Below are positions 33,566 to 41,830 of a stretch of 64,000 nucleotides of DNA, in pieces (within the stretch, counting starts at the first letter, position 1; each line of letters opens with the position of its first letter). The position numbers were made by a program, and so were the translations under genes. Under the pieces are notes generated by a model that saw only the letters and a program-made list of their open reading frames with translations, did no database searches and had not been told where the DNA came from. This DNA is from Mycetocola saprophilus (GTDB lineage: Bacteria > Actinomycetota > Actinomycetes > Actinomycetales > Microbacteriaceae). The stretch is from contig NZ_JOEC01000002.1 in NCBI RefSeq assembly GCF_000718085.1, positions 124,001-188,000 of the forward strand, in the 5' to 3' direction.

Positions 33566-34995
33566 GCGGCCTCCTCAGGCTTGGTTGGTGGGATGGTTTC
33601 GCCGGGCGGCCCCTCGCCGACCAGATCGGCACCAGCGAGCCGGATGAGCTCGCGTGCTTCCTCTTGTCGCAGTGGTTTTTTGTCCGTGGCGAGGTAGACC
33701 TTCTGTGCAGTCTCGGCGGCGTTTCGTGCTCGCTCGGCAGCGTTCGTCCCGGTATCGCTGGTGGCAGTGGTGTTCTTTACTGGCAGCCCGTACTTGGCTC
33801 GCAGGAATTGCTCCAGCTGCGGATCCGCTGAGAGCGCCCCGCACTCGATGAGGGCTTTGACCGCTTCGGCGGTTGCGGCCTGCTGCTCGCCAATTGCCGA
33901 GGGCACCAAACGCGGGGCTGGTTCAGCCGGCCCCCAGTTGAGGTCTACGAGGTCTTCGATGACGTGCTGCTGGGTAGTTTCGGCGATGTGCTGAGCTACA
34001 GCGTTGAGCGAGTCGGTGAAGAAATTGGCGAAGGTGGAGCCGAGTGCCCACGATCCCGTCTCGGTGCCGAGGTTCAGGAAGTGCGCCAGCACGGCGCGGG
34101 CGATCTGCTCGTCGTAGTACCGGATCGGCCCATCGGTGTCGGGAAGCTTTCCCGTGACTCCGGTGAGGGTGAGCTTTGCCGAGTTCGGGATGGATGCTCC
34201 GGCACCTTCCCCGGCACGGAAGCTCTTGGTGAGCTCCAATCCCGCTTCCTTCTCGGACTTCATCCATGCGTCACGCTCGGCCCCGGTGAGGTCTTCGGGA
34301 AGCTCAGCAGCTTCGTAGACGGGGACACCAAGGCCGTTGCGCTCAGTGGTGAGGGCCTGGATGCGGAGCACCCGGTCTTTGAGTAGCCACATTTTGTAGG
34401 CCGAGCGCAGCAGTGACTCGCCCAGCCAATTCGCGCCTTCACGTTCGTTGACGTAGGCCACGAGCCGATCTACCGGGATGCGCACCTTCGATTTACCCGC
34501 GCCGCCATGTTGTTCGAGAGCCTCCAGGCCGCCGTCTTCTCCCACGATGATGTTTGAGATTGTGCGGGGTGGCCGCCATGCCAGCTTCGTCAAATGCGCT
34601 TGACTGCCGCTCTGGTCATAAACCTGTTCAAAGTACGAGTGCCCATAGACCAGTGACAACAGCGACAGACGCAGGTGTTCCTTCCAGGAGAAGCGTCCCT
34701 TGGTCCGGACCGGAGCAACGAACGCCTCTCCCTTCACAGGAAGACCGAGGTCTGCAGCAACGTGCGCGACGACCTCGGGACGGCAGCCAGATCCGTCAAG
34801 CACCCATTCGGTGCGCATGATGGGAAGGGTGACCGCGCGAAGCACGGATTTCACCTGGGGATCTTCACGGCGCATCCGATCGAATACGTCGTTTGATCCT
34901 GGCCACTGCAGGTCAGGATTGGTTTCGTGGGTTTGGGCCACGAGCGATCCCCAGGTGAGAAGGGTCTTGTCTACCTGGTATCCGATCTCGTGCAT
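33562..34995 (-). CDS. portal protein (DUF935-like)
   Basis: A 477-aa protein: an N-terminal region with DVFDRMRREDPQVKSVLRAVTLPI, a central ERNGLGVPVYEA, IRYYDEQIARAVLAHFLNLGTETGSWALGST and a C-terminal QQHVIEDLVDLNWG, all as in Mu gp29/DUF935-like portals. It forms the dodecameric DNA gate at one capsid vertex. It overlaps the protease gene by four bases and lies just after the terminase. Confidence 0.87.
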   Translation of the reverse strand: MHEIGYQVDKTLLTWGSLVAQTHETNPDLQWPGSNDVFDRMRREDPQVKSVLRAVTLPIMRTEWVLDGSGCRPEVVAHVAADLGLPVKGEAFVAPVRTKGRFSWKEHLRLSLLSLVYGHSYFEQVYDQSGSQAHLTKLAWRPPRTISNIIVGEDGGLEALEQHGGAGKSKVRIPVDRLVAYVNEREGANWLGESLLRSAYKMWLLKDRVLRIQALTTERNGLGVPVYEAAELPEDLTGAERDAWMKSEKEAGLELTKSFRAGEGAGASIPNSAKLTLTGVTGKLPDTDGPIRYYDEQIARAVLAHFLNLGTETGSWALGSTFANFFTDSLNAVAQHIAETTQQHVIEDLVDLNWGPAEPAPRLVPSAIGEQQAATAEAVKALIECGALSADPQLEQFLRAKYGLPVKNTTATSDTGTNAAERARNAAETAQKVYLATDKKPLRQEEARELIRLAGADLVGEGPPGETIPPTKPEEAA

Positions 34996-35007
34996 GCGGC
35001 CTCCTTG

Positions 35008-36561
35008 TCAGAATCGCGCAAGCGCTAGATTGGGTTCGTTTTGGCCAGTGCCGGTGCGGGGTATCGCTTCAGCTTTCGGCGGGGGCGGCGGTGGGGGTTT
35101 GCGCGGGGTGGCCTCAGACTTGAGGACTCCCCAGAGCGCCCAGGTGACGGCCTGTGCTTGAGTGATGGGCTTAGTTGGGTCGGACTGTTCCCAGGTTTGG
35201 CCGGCACGGCCGAGGTTGCGAGTGGTTGCAAATTGCAAAGACTTCGCTACCTCTTCCTGGGGACGGTGAGGTACCAGCCCGGCGTTCACGTGTTCGATGA
35301 AGATTGCGTGAGCGGCCGCGATCTCATCGAGATTCATCGCGAGATACTTGATCCCGGCAGCATCCAGCGACCCGATGACAGCGGCCGAGTTTTTCGGATC
35401 CAGAACGACAAGCGCGTTACCGTACTCGGCCTTGTACGTTTTGAGTTTCTCTGCGATCCAGCGGGTGCCTTTTTCGGTCCAGAGGTGCTCGACGGCGATT
35501 TGGTCAGAATCGACCCGAACGGCCGCGCCGATGGTTCCGTAGCCGCCGCCGCGGCCAAGGGCCAGCGTCAGCACGACTCCATCCCCAGCTACTGCCGCAT
35601 CGTCACTGGCTTGATGGGACCAGGCGTCAAGATCCAGCTCGGAAAGTTTGGCGGCTACTGCCGCCCGGCGATTTGGCCAGATCGACAGACGCTCACGTTT
35701 GAATCCTTCGGGGTCAACATCCTTGGACCCTTCGTATTGCTCCTGCACTGATGCCACCGGCATCCGCCACCCCATTGAAGGGTTAGAGTCGATCCACGCA
35801 GCATGGTCGCTCAGATCGATCGCGTCGGCGATGTCGGGATCTTCGGAACCTTCTGGGCTCCACTCCATCCAGCCTGTGCGCTTCCCGTCGCCGCGGCGTC
35901 CGCGATCGCGCAGGCCTTCCCACACTTCTGCGTCGTTTTCACCGTCTTCGGGTACGGTACCGGTGTAGAGGCCTTGAGGGTTGTCGATCTGGGACTGGGT
36001 GTATCGCAGCGCGTTCGATGCTTGCAGGCTGAGTTCTTGGGCTTCGTCATAGACAACGACATCTGCTGCGAATCCTCGACCTGATTTCTTGGTTCGAGCG
36101 ATGAACCGGCAGCGATCGCCCTGCAACTGCCCGGGACGCTTTTTGAGGACGACCCCTTCTTGGCCGTTGGCCGTGTAGATGTTGTCCACTCGAGCCATGA
36201 GCTTCGGCACCGACTCGATAACCCCGGCCAAACGCTGGAATCCGTCGATCGCAGTTTTCACCTCGTGGGCGGTGTGCAAGATTGTCTTGCGGCGGTTGTC
36301 AGTTCGCGGGAACAGGAACAGGTGCGCCAAGTCGTAGGCGACCAGGATCTCGCCCTTACCGTTTTGCCGGCTTACCAGCAGACCGAATTCCGCTGCCGCC
36401 CAAGCCTGGTTTGCGTCGACATCGAAGAGCGCACCTACAACGTAGGCTTGCCATTCGTCGAGAGTCAGCCCGCACAGCTCCGCGAATTTGAGAACACGCT
36501 CGCCGTGGGACCCGGCAGATTTAGGCCTGCTTTCGAGACGGGGCCGTTGTGATCCCCACAA
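35008..36561 (-). CDS. terminase large subunit
   Basis: About 517 aa. The ATPase domain shows a P-loop-like SRQNGKGE (about residues 64-71) and Walker B VVVYDEAQ (168-175), and the nuclease domain includes VVLDPKNSAAVIG-type strands. It powers DNA packaging and cuts the genome. Start is proposed at TTG 36561 because GGGGGGA lies about eight bases upstream; the frame is open to an ATG at 36621, which lacks a ribosome site and would overlap the small subunit by 100 bases. The C-terminus has an octaproline-like PPPPPPP run. Confidence 0.88.
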   Translation of the reverse strand: MWGSQRPRLESRPKSAGSHGERVLKFAELCGLTLDEWQAYVVGALFDVDANQAWAAAEFGLLVSRQNGKGEILVAYDLAHLFLFPRTDNRRKTILHTAHEVKTAIDGFQRLAGVIESVPKLMARVDNIYTANGQEGVVLKKRPGQLQGDRCRFIARTKKSGRGFAADVVVYDEAQELSLQASNALRYTQSQIDNPQGLYTGTVPEDGENDAEVWEGLRDRGRRGDGKRTGWMEWSPEGSEDPDIADAIDLSDHAAWIDSNPSMGWRMPVASVQEQYEGSKDVDPEGFKRERLSIWPNRRAAVAAKLSELDLDAWSHQASDDAAVAGDGVVLTLALGRGGGYGTIGAAVRVDSDQIAVEHLWTEKGTRWIAEKLKTYKAEYGNALVVLDPKNSAAVIGSLDAAGIKYLAMNLDEIAAAHAIFIEHVNAGLVPHRPQEEVAKSLQFATTRNLGRAGQTWEQSDPTKPITQAQAVTWALWGVLKSEATPRKPPPPPPPKAEAIPRTGTGQNEPNLALARF

Positions 36562-37084
36562 CGTTAGTCCCCCCGAAGAAAGCGTCAAACGGATCAGCTC
36601 CCTTCTCCGCGGCCCCCACATCGAACTGTGTGAGGAGGGTCTTGGTGAGGCGCTCGAATGCAGCCTGTAGCTGGCGCACCTCGGCCATCACCCCGTCAAT
36701 GGACATCTCCACCGTGACGAGACCGTCAGCATCCATGGGCTCTTTCATCCGGAAGTGCAAGAGCTTGATGACGCCCTTGCCCGAGATAATGTCGTTCATC
36801 TGCTCAAGCCGATCTGCCATCCGTGCCCCCTCGATCACGAGGTGCTCCTTGGCTGCAGGGACTTTGGTAGAGGTGCCAAGAATCGAGTCGCGATAGGCAA
36901 CCCCACGCGGCCCCAGATCTTGGCCGGCAACTGGTCCGAGGTGGCTACCCGCGTGCCTCGCTTTCTTCTGTTCGGCCGCATAACTCACTTGCGCCGCTCG
37001 GCACTCAGCATCCACGTCTTCACCATCGCGAAGGTGGCGCCGGTAGGCCGAGTACGTGCCGCAGGGGGCCGGAGGGCGAGGCAT
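36521..37084 (-). CDS. terminase small subunit (probable)
   Basis: A 187-aa protein: MPRPPAPCGTYSAYRRHLRDGE, a basic stretch AEQKKARHAGSHLG, and a C-terminal helical region RQLQAAFERLTKTLLTQFD. It lies directly before the large subunit and overlaps its start. Position supports a DNA-recognition small terminase role; the sequence itself gives only weak support. Confidence 0.65.
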   Translation of the reverse strand: MPRPPAPCGTYSAYRRHLRDGEDVDAECRAAQVSYAAEQKKARHAGSHLGPVAGQDLGPRGVAYRDSILGTSTKVPAAKEHLVIEGARMADRLEQMNDIISGKGVIKLLHFRMKEPMDADGLVTVEMSIDGVMAEVRQLQAAFERLTKTLLTQFDVGAAEKGADPFDAFFGGTNVVGITTAPSRKQA

Positions 37085-37178
37085 GCCACACCCCCAATCA
37101 GCGTTAAGCCTGAATTGACGTTAGAACCCCGCAAATCGCGGAGAGAGAAGCGCCACAAGCGCGCGGGAGGTGGGCAGT

Positions 37179-37215
37179 GACCCGGCATCGCTGGATTTTT
37201 TGGCGATGCCGGGTC
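37179..37215. other. perfect 13-bp hairpin upstream of the terminase genes
   Basis: GACCCGGCATCGC and GCGATGCCGGGTC pair around an 11-base loop rich in T. It lies five bases past the stop of the small gene at 37220. It may be a terminator without a trailing T-run, or mark the packaging-site region next to the terminase. Confidence 0.55.
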
Positions 37216-37219
37216 GAGG

Positions 37220-37381
37220 TCAGGCGCGGCGGGTGCCGTCGCGGGTCCAGATGCCCAAGAGGGCGTCCCAGAAGACCAGGCGGCGATGTGTGCGGCGTTC
37301 GTGGTGTCCGGTATCCATGGCGTTGAGCCAAGCTTCGGCGGCTGCGTCACGGTGGCGGATGAGCCAGGCAGTTAGTTTCAT
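37220..37381 (-). CDS. small basic protein of unknown function
   Basis: A 53-aa product, MKLTAWLIRHRDAAAEAWLNA followed by HHERRTHRRLVFWDALLGIW. Its ATG overlaps the previous stop as ATGA, so it is translationally coupled. It is rich in Arg, His and Trp and may bind nucleic acid. It ends five bases before a hairpin. Its reality rests on the junction and a protein-like composition. Confidence 0.55.
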   Translation of the reverse strand: MKLTAWLIRHRDAAAEAWLNAMDTGHHERRTHRRLVFWDALLGIWTRDGTRRA

Positions 37382-37770
37382 GTGTCCTGTGAGGCCTTAC
37401 CTGCGCGCCGGCGAGCGGAAGGTGGTTGCCCCGCCGCGTTGAGCCCGCAACCTTTACACCAGGGCTCTTTTCCGTCGCGATGCTGCACCAGCTCATGGAG
37501 AGAGTGTTCGCGGTCTGCCCATATCCCGGTGCTGATTGGCACGGTGTCTTCGTTCTCGATCTCGTCAGCCATCTCTCGCAGGGCACGTGCGACCGCAGGA
37601 CGCAGCCCGGCGGCATCGAGCTTCATGCTCACGCTTTGCGCGCCGAGTGGGCTTGGCACACCCAGAACCTTCACCGTAATTTCGGTAACTGCCGTGGCGA
37701 TGGGGAAGGCGGGTTTACCTGCATTCACCGCGATCTGCACGGGCACGGAGACTGTCCCGATCTCAGCCAT
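37378..37770 (-). CDS. hypothetical phage protein with C-terminal CxxC
   Basis: A 130-aa product. The N-terminal half is strand-rich (GTVSVPVQIAVNAGKPAFPIATAVTEI), then a helix (RPAVARALREMADEIENEDT) and a C-terminal WCKGCGLNAAG zinc-knuckle-like end. ATG 37770 has AGGAGG seven bases upstream. Not recognised; lies between terminase and HNH genes. Confidence 0.6.
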   Translation of the reverse strand: MAEIGTVSVPVQIAVNAGKPAFPIATAVTEITVKVLGVPSPLGAQSVSMKLDAAGLRPAVARALREMADEIENEDTVPISTGIWADREHSLHELVQHRDGKEPWCKGCGLNAAGQPPSARRRAGKASQDT

Positions 37771-37772
37771 GG

Positions 37773-38102
37773 TCACACCTCCTGGATGCTAGTAGGGGCA
37801 GGGCCAGCGCCGACTAATGCGGGGCTCACATCACGCATGAGCGCCTCGCGAAGTTCTGGGGTGAGGTTGCTGGTCTCCAGGATCCTGTCCGCCGTGAGCC
37901 CACGTGCACCGTGTGGCGAACGAGGCGTGACGACGGCGACGGGTTCAATCCCGAGCGCCCGTGCCTCGTCGTACCCCTCGGTCTTGTTGGGGGCGAGGAC
38001 GATCACGCGGCGCGCTGGCTCGGCGACCGGATCCGGGTGGGCTGCTGCTGGCGAGGTTGCCGCTGCGGCCACGACGACATCTACCTGAGCGGATACGTTC
38101 AT
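37773..38102 (-). CDS. hypothetical phage protein
   Basis: A 109-aa product with an Ala/Pro-rich N-terminus, then RRVIVLAPNKTEGYDEARALGIEPVAVVTPRSPHGARGLTADRI. The strand-turn-helix pattern with PRSPHGARG resembles a small Rossmann-like unit often encoded in actinophages near the terminase. GAAGGAG precedes the ATG. Function unknown. Confidence 0.6.
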   Translation of the reverse strand: MNVSAQVDVVVAAAATSPAAAHPDPVAEPARRVIVLAPNKTEGYDEARALGIEPVAVVTPRSPHGARGLTADRILETSNLTPELREALMRDVSPALVGAGPAPTSIQEV

Positions 38103-38117
38103 GCTGTTCTCCTTCGA

Positions 38118-38417
38118 TTAGCTAGCAGCCCAGATCTCGGCCGGCGCAGCATCACCCTTGCGACTGTTGCACCGTAGGTGCATGGGCACGAGGTCTTGGC
38201 GGACGAGGTGCCCGCCATTACCAACGGCCAGCGGGTGGTCTGCAGTAAAGGACATCGGGTCGGTGTGAGGCAACGTGGTATCGATTGGTTCACCACATCC
38301 CCACCCGTGTGGTGAGCCGTGGCCACAGGGCAGGTTCTCGATTGCGGTGCGGCGCTTCAGCGCGGCCTGTTTGCGACGGTAGGCTCGGTGGCCTTTGCCA
38401 TCACGCGTCCGCGTCAT
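38118..38417 (-). CDS. HNH endonuclease
   Basis: A 99-aa protein with the HNH fold: a CGHGSPHGWGCG zinc-binding part, then TADHPLAVGNGGH (the DH of the motif), and LVPMHLRCNSRKGD with the final N and R. HNH proteins beside the terminase are needed in many HK97-type phages for cos cleavage and packaging. The start overlaps the small zinc protein gene upstream. Confidence 0.85.
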   Translation of the reverse strand: MTRTRDGKGHRAYRRKQAALKRRTAIENLPCGHGSPHGWGCGEPIDTTLPHTDPMSFTADHPLAVGNGGHLVRQDLVPMHLRCNSRKGDAAPAEIWAAS

Positions 38418-38568
38418 TGCTATCTCGCGTTGTGGCGTTGTGGCGACGGTGACGATTCATCCAGGCACGATTGCGACGGTCTTGCGTGCGGTCATCTTCG
38501 CCGCATTGTTCAGCGGCCATGTGCGAGGTGTACTCGGCAGGACATTCTGGGCAAACAAATATCGCCAT
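38401..38568 (-). CDS. zinc-ribbon microprotein
   Basis: A 55-aa product: MAIFVCPECPAEYTSHMAAEQ, CGEDDRTQDRRNRAW, then a basic His/Arg tail. The CPxC with a later H and C suggests a C2HC zinc finger. GGAGGTGA lies five bases before the ATG, a strong start signal. It overlaps the HNH start by 17 bases. Probably a nucleic-acid-binding helper; function unknown. Confidence 0.7.
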   Translation of the reverse strand: MAIFVCPECPAEYTSHMAAEQCGEDDRTQDRRNRAWMNRHRRHNATTRDSNDADA

Positions 38569-38709
38569 GAGTCACCTCCAGCTGTCGTCTGGTTAAACCA
38601 GAGAAGGGCACCGACCGAAGTCGATGCCCTTCCCGCTAAACACGAACGCCCCACCGAAGTGGAGCGGGTTAGGCGGAGTACTCCACCCTCATGAAATACT
38701 TTAACGACT

Positions 38710-38913
38710 TTAACGAATTACCGCGACACCAGGTTTTCGCCCGCGCTTTTTCGCAGCTTCTACTCGCAAAACTTCCGTAGCTTTCACCAGTTTCACACCG
38801 TCTCCATCGTTCCGCTCGGCGAGGTCACCATCACGAATCCAGCAGTAGATGCGATGCGGCGACCGCCCTGCAAGCGTGGCCGCCTCCGCCACTGTGATCC
38901 ATTTCTCACCCAT
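38710..38913 (-). CDS. MerR-type helix-turn-helix (excisionase/BldC-like) protein
   Basis: A 67-aa DNA-binding protein: WITVAEAATLAGRSPHRIYCWIRDGDL is a winged helix-turn-helix as in HTH_17/excisionase families, followed by a basic KKRGRKPG tail. ATG 38913 has GAGGAGG upstream. It lies far from the integrase, so a late-gene regulator role is as likely as excision. Confidence 0.75.
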   Translation of the reverse strand: MGEKWITVAEAATLAGRSPHRIYCWIRDGDLAERNDGDGVKLVKATEVLRVEAAKKRGRKPGVAVIR

Positions 38914-39538
38914 TTGACACCTCCTCAAATTGGTCTTCGTCAATCCGATGCCCGCAGGCTGGGTTCTTACAAACGATGCTCGCCTGGCCTCGCACCGTGG
39001 CAGGCGGGATCCACATCAGCGCTTTCATGGCACACTCCGGGCACCGAGCCAGAAGCACCCGGCGTGGTTCATCCCGGATCGGGTGAGCTCGTTTCCCCGC
39101 GTTGAATGCCCGTGCGAACATCACCGCTGCGCGTGCGCTCGCCTCAGTGGACACCCACACCTCGGTGTTGCCCCGAAACGATGCAAGCAGCCGGTTCAGC
39201 TCATCCAACAGCAACGCAACCGGTGACAACGGCACCTGACTCTCACCTGAGCCGCCGCCGGCACTGTCTGTCTGTATGAGACGGTCATGCCCCGCCCACG
39301 TGGTCATGTACTCCGCCGACTCATGAATCGCCTGACGCACCTGCGCCAAGCACGAAGCACACACCCACCCCGTCACCGCCTCCCGAGGCACGCACCCCCT
39401 GCACTCCTTCCCCGAGTACACTTCACCAGATGGCGTAAGCGTGATCTCCCAACCATCACACGACGCAAGATGCGCGCCACGAACACGGCACCCACCAAAC
39501 CCTGCAATCGAATCAGCCACACACGCGACCCCTGTCAC
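38906..39538 (-). CDS. zinc-finger phage protein of unknown function
   Basis: A 210-aa product with several cysteine pairs: KECRGC and WVCASCL in the N-terminal part, and ARCPECAMKALMWI with VCKNPACGHRI at the C-terminus. Start GTG 39538 overlaps the previous stop as GTGA. The middle is helical (VALLLDELNRLLASFRG). Possibly a transcriptional or packaging helper; not recognised. Confidence 0.65.
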   Translation of the reverse strand: MTGVACVADSIAGFGGCRVRGAHLASCDGWEITLTPSGEVYSGKECRGCVPREAVTGWVCASCLAQVRQAIHESAEYMTTWAGHDRLIQTDSAGGGSGESQVPLSPVALLLDELNRLLASFRGNTEVWVSTEASARAAVMFARAFNAGKRAHPIRDEPRRVLLARCPECAMKALMWIPPATVRGQASIVCKNPACGHRIDEDQFEEVSNG

Positions 39539-40020
39539 CGCCGGCCACCGCCAAACACTCGTCGCCACCAAGACACACGCGATTCAGCAACCTCGGCGAG
39601 CGCCGCAGCTGGTTCGGCATCGTTCGGGTCGGTAAGGGATAGCGGGAACACGTCGCTACCCTCCTCAGCGTCATCACGCAGTAGATGGATTTCGTCAATC
39701 AAGACCAGGTTGGGCACCGCGCCACGGACGGAACCGGCGTAGGGCATCTGCGGCTCAGATGACGGGAGCGAAGTCGCTTGTGCAGTTGCACGCGCGTAGA
39801 TTCGTGCACGCTCGTGCTGCAGCTGGTTGCGTTCGATACCGCGCCGGAACGCAGCTAGAGCGGCGCTCGCCACCCGCGCCGCAAGCTGTCCCTGCACCAT
39901 CACCAGCCGGAACTGCTCGAGCCCCGGGAACAAGTTCGTTCTCGGGGCTCGATATGCGCGGTACCGGCCGCGCTGCTTCATCTTCGGGAAAAACTCCCGC
40001 GTACGTGGTTTAGAACTCAC
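39535..40020 (-). CDS. hypothetical phage protein
   Basis: A 161-aa product with a basic N-terminus (KMKQRGRYRAYRAPR), a helical FRLVMVQGQLAARVASAALAAFRRG and an acidic C-terminal half. GTG 40020 overlaps the previous stop as GTGA. No family is recognised. Confidence 0.55.
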   Translation of the reverse strand: MSSKPRTREFFPKMKQRGRYRAYRAPRTNLFPGLEQFRLVMVQGQLAARVASAALAAFRRGIERNQLQHERARIYARATAQATSLPSSEPQMPYAGSVRGAVPNLVLIDEIHLLRDDAEEGSDVFPLSLTDPNDAEPAAALAEVAESRVSWWRRVFGGGRR

Positions 40021-40259
40021 AGCATTACCTCCGTTCCGGGCGCACCAGGATCGGTACGCCCCTCATCAAACAAACCCGTCCACACAAAAGGCCGGGACCG
40101 CGACAACTCCGCGAACCCGACCTGCATGAACGACTCAATACCAACCTCAGCCAGCGACCGATTGAACGTCTCGCGGCCCATGTCCTCAAGATCATCCACA
40201 CGAACCTCCACCCGAGTACCCCGGCCTGGCCACCGTTTTACCTTGATACGGCCATCCAT
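40017..40259 (-). CDS. hypothetical phage protein
   Basis: An 80-aa product starting MDGRIKVKRWPGRGTRVEVRVDD, with ETFNRSLAEVGIESFMQVGFAEL. ATG 40259 has AGGTGGGT upstream and forms a TGATG junction with the small gene before it. It is coupled within the overlapping early chain. Function unknown. Confidence 0.6.
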   Translation of the reverse strand: MDGRIKVKRWPGRGTRVEVRVDDLEDMGRETFNRSLAEVGIESFMQVGFAELSRSRPFVWTGLFDEGRTDPGAPGTEVML

Positions 40260-40390
40260 CAGAACCCACCTAGCCAACGCTCGCCACGACGGTCGAGGTG
40301 CCGCCACCAGTGTCCTGCTCGCTTCACACACTGAGTGAGTCCATTAGAGCCGTAGTGCCGCCATGCGCAGCAGAAGAACGGGCGTCTCAT
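40259..40390 (-). CDS. 43-aa microprotein
   Basis: A short product MRRPFFCCAWRHYGSNGLTQ, CVKRAGHWWRHLDRRG, rich in Arg, Trp, His and Cys. Its ATG overlaps the upstream stop (ATGA) and its stop overlaps the next start (TGATG), so both junctions show coupling. It may bind zinc or nucleic acid. It is accepted on the two junctions and on composition. Confidence 0.5.
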   Translation of the reverse strand: MRRPFFCCAWRHYGSNGLTQCVKRAGHWWRHLDRRGERWLGGF

Positions 40391-40593
40391 GCCTTGCCCC
40401 CGTCGATGACCCGTTCCAACTCGGCCAACAACTCCGGTGCCCCGTCCCGATACCCGGTACGGGCCTTCACCAGATCAGCAAGAGCACTCTTCGCACCCAT
40501 CGCCTCCCAATACAGGGCTTCCTCGCGGGTTTGCGCCGCACGATGCTTCGTACGTGCCTTGCGGAACCGTTCAGCGCGCTCAGCCTCGCTCAC
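40387..40593 (-). CDS. small helical phage protein
   Basis: A 68-aa product from GTG 40593 (GTGA overlap with the previous stop): SEAERAERFRKARTKHRAA, then EALYWEAMGAKSALADLV. Strongly helical and charged. Function unknown. Confidence 0.55.
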   Translation of the reverse strand: MSEAERAERFRKARTKHRAAQTREEALYWEAMGAKSALADLVKARTGYRDGAPELLAELERVIDGGKA

Positions 40594-41078
40594 GGCTTGC
40601 CCCCGTCCTGCTCGGGAAACACCGTGGACCACGGACCACGGACCACTGTGCGCTGAACAAGCCGATTATCCGAGGAGGCATGCCGCTGGCTGCGATGAGC
40701 CGCGAACGTTGCCTCAGCCAGGGCACGACGATCCGAAACCACGACAGCCTGCTGGTCGTGACCCACCGTGACCCCATACTCGGTCACGGTCTCCCCACCT
40801 ACAGGGCGAGAGAACCCAGCAGCGAGAATCGCGGATACGAGCCTTCCTCGCGGTTCGGCATTCCACACGACCTCGCCGACCATGCGGTCCAACGCTTCCC
40901 GGTCGTCCTGGACGCCCGCGGCCGGTTCCGGCTCTACCGGGGAGGTAGCAGCCTCAAGAGCATCGGCGAGACGGCCCACGAGTGTTTCAATCTTCACTCC
41001 GTCGCCTTCATCAAGGTGCCGGGCGACAGCCTTGTGCCGCAGCCGCGCTTCGGCGATTAGCTTCTGTACATCAGCCAT
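40590..41078 (-). CDS. hypothetical phage protein, N-terminus paralogous to the upstream gene
   Basis: A 162-aa product. The start MADVQKLIAEARLRHKAVARH resembles the start of the next gene upstream (SDVEKLLSEAAAHVEAAAS), so these may share a duplicated N-terminal module. A region with TVTEYGVTVGHDQQAVVVSDRRALAE follows. Overlaps the upstream stop by eight bases. Function unknown. Confidence 0.6.
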   Translation of the reverse strand: MADVQKLIAEARLRHKAVARHLDEGDGVKIETLVGRLADALEAATSPVEPEPAAGVQDDREALDRMVGEVVWNAEPRGRLVSAILAAGFSRPVGGETVTEYGVTVGHDQQAVVVSDRRALAEATFAAHRSQRHASSDNRLVQRTVVRGPWSTVFPEQDGGKP

Positions 41079-41559
41079 GAGACACCCCCGCCACCTGGGA
41101 GGAATAGATCACGCCAGCACGCACCGCGTCCTCCACCAAATACGGAGTAGCCCACGACCGCACCAACCCATCATTCTCCGAGCGACGCGTGTACGCCGCG
41201 ATGTCCTGATTGAACGACTGAGCAACCGCCACAGCCTCACGCCACGACCTCGCCGGATACAAATCATCCGGCCCCGCCAAATGCACCACATACGGCGACG
41301 TAAACAAGCCGCCGTCCAAACCCTCCGCGCTCGCCTCAGCATCAGCCTCCGCGAACTCCTCCCAATCAGCAGGCACCGCACGCTCAGCCTCCAAAGCCAC
41401 CAGCGACGACAGCACGAGCTGCAGCTGAGCCACCAGCCGCAAACGCAGATCTTCGGACTCTCCACGCCGGATCCGCTCTGCCATAGCCGGCGCGGCCGTA
41501 GACGCCGCAGCCTCCACATGCGCCGCCGCCTCGCTCAACAACTTCTCAACATCAGACAC
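41071..41559 (-). CDS. hypothetical phage protein
   Basis: A 162-aa product from GTG 41559 with AAGGAGG six bases upstream. It begins SDVEKLLSEAAAHVEAAAS, with ESEDLRLRLVAQLQLVLSSLVALEAE helices and a C-terminal ARSWREAVAVAQSFNQDIAAYTRR. The immunity-like or regulatory role cannot be told. Shares its N-terminal pattern with the next gene. Confidence 0.6.
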   Translation of the reverse strand: MSDVEKLLSEAAAHVEAAASTAAPAMAERIRRGESEDLRLRLVAQLQLVLSSLVALEAERAVPADWEEFAEADAEASAEGLDGGLFTSPYVVHLAGPDDLYPARSWREAVAVAQSFNQDIAAYTRRSENDGLVRSWATPYLVEDAVRAGVIYSSQVAGVSHG

Positions 41560-41758
41560 CAGGTTCCTCCTTCACTAACTCGTACCCCGTGGCCGTGGGG
41601 CGGAAACGATCAAGCCGGATCCGCCCCTTTCGCCCGAGATCTGTCATCACTTCTGCATGAGTGGCCCCCACGGTCACAATCTCGACCGTGCGGCCACCGC
41701 TTCACTTATCCCGGTCCCGCCAAACCTGCCCCGGCCGAACCATCTGCGCACTACTCAC
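41552..41758 (-). pseudogene. small phage gene interrupted by an in-frame TGA
   Basis: The frame starts at GTG 41758 with GGAAGGAG six bases upstream and reads SSAQMVRPGQVWRDRDK, then TGA (41704-41702), then SGGRTVEIVTVGATHAEV and on to a stop at 41552 just inside the next gene. The two halves read as one protein of about 68 residues, of the PGQVW-type small actinophage protein, where CGA (Arg) would be expected in place of TGA. One C-to-T change would explain it. A sequencing error or a real nonsense mutation are both possible. Confidence 0.65.
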
Positions 41759-41830
41759 TAGGTACTCCTTCCCTGCCCCACGGCAGCAAAACGGGCGGCC
41801 AGCAACAACCGCTGACCGCCCGACAACTCA

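Noticed and set aside
36985..37350. 121-codon minus-strand frame upstream of the terminase small subunit
   Set aside because: Overlaps the small-subunit start and the 53-aa coupled gene in another frame, crosses the 13-bp hairpin, and has no start signal.
38457..38654. 65-codon minus-strand frame
   Set aside because: The zinc microprotein at 38401-38568 in another frame has a strong ribosome site and motif.
38710..38913. HTH gene as a second immunity repressor
   Set aside because: The product is a MerR/HTH_17-type small protein within the late-gene side of the operon, with no operator-like repeats nearby.
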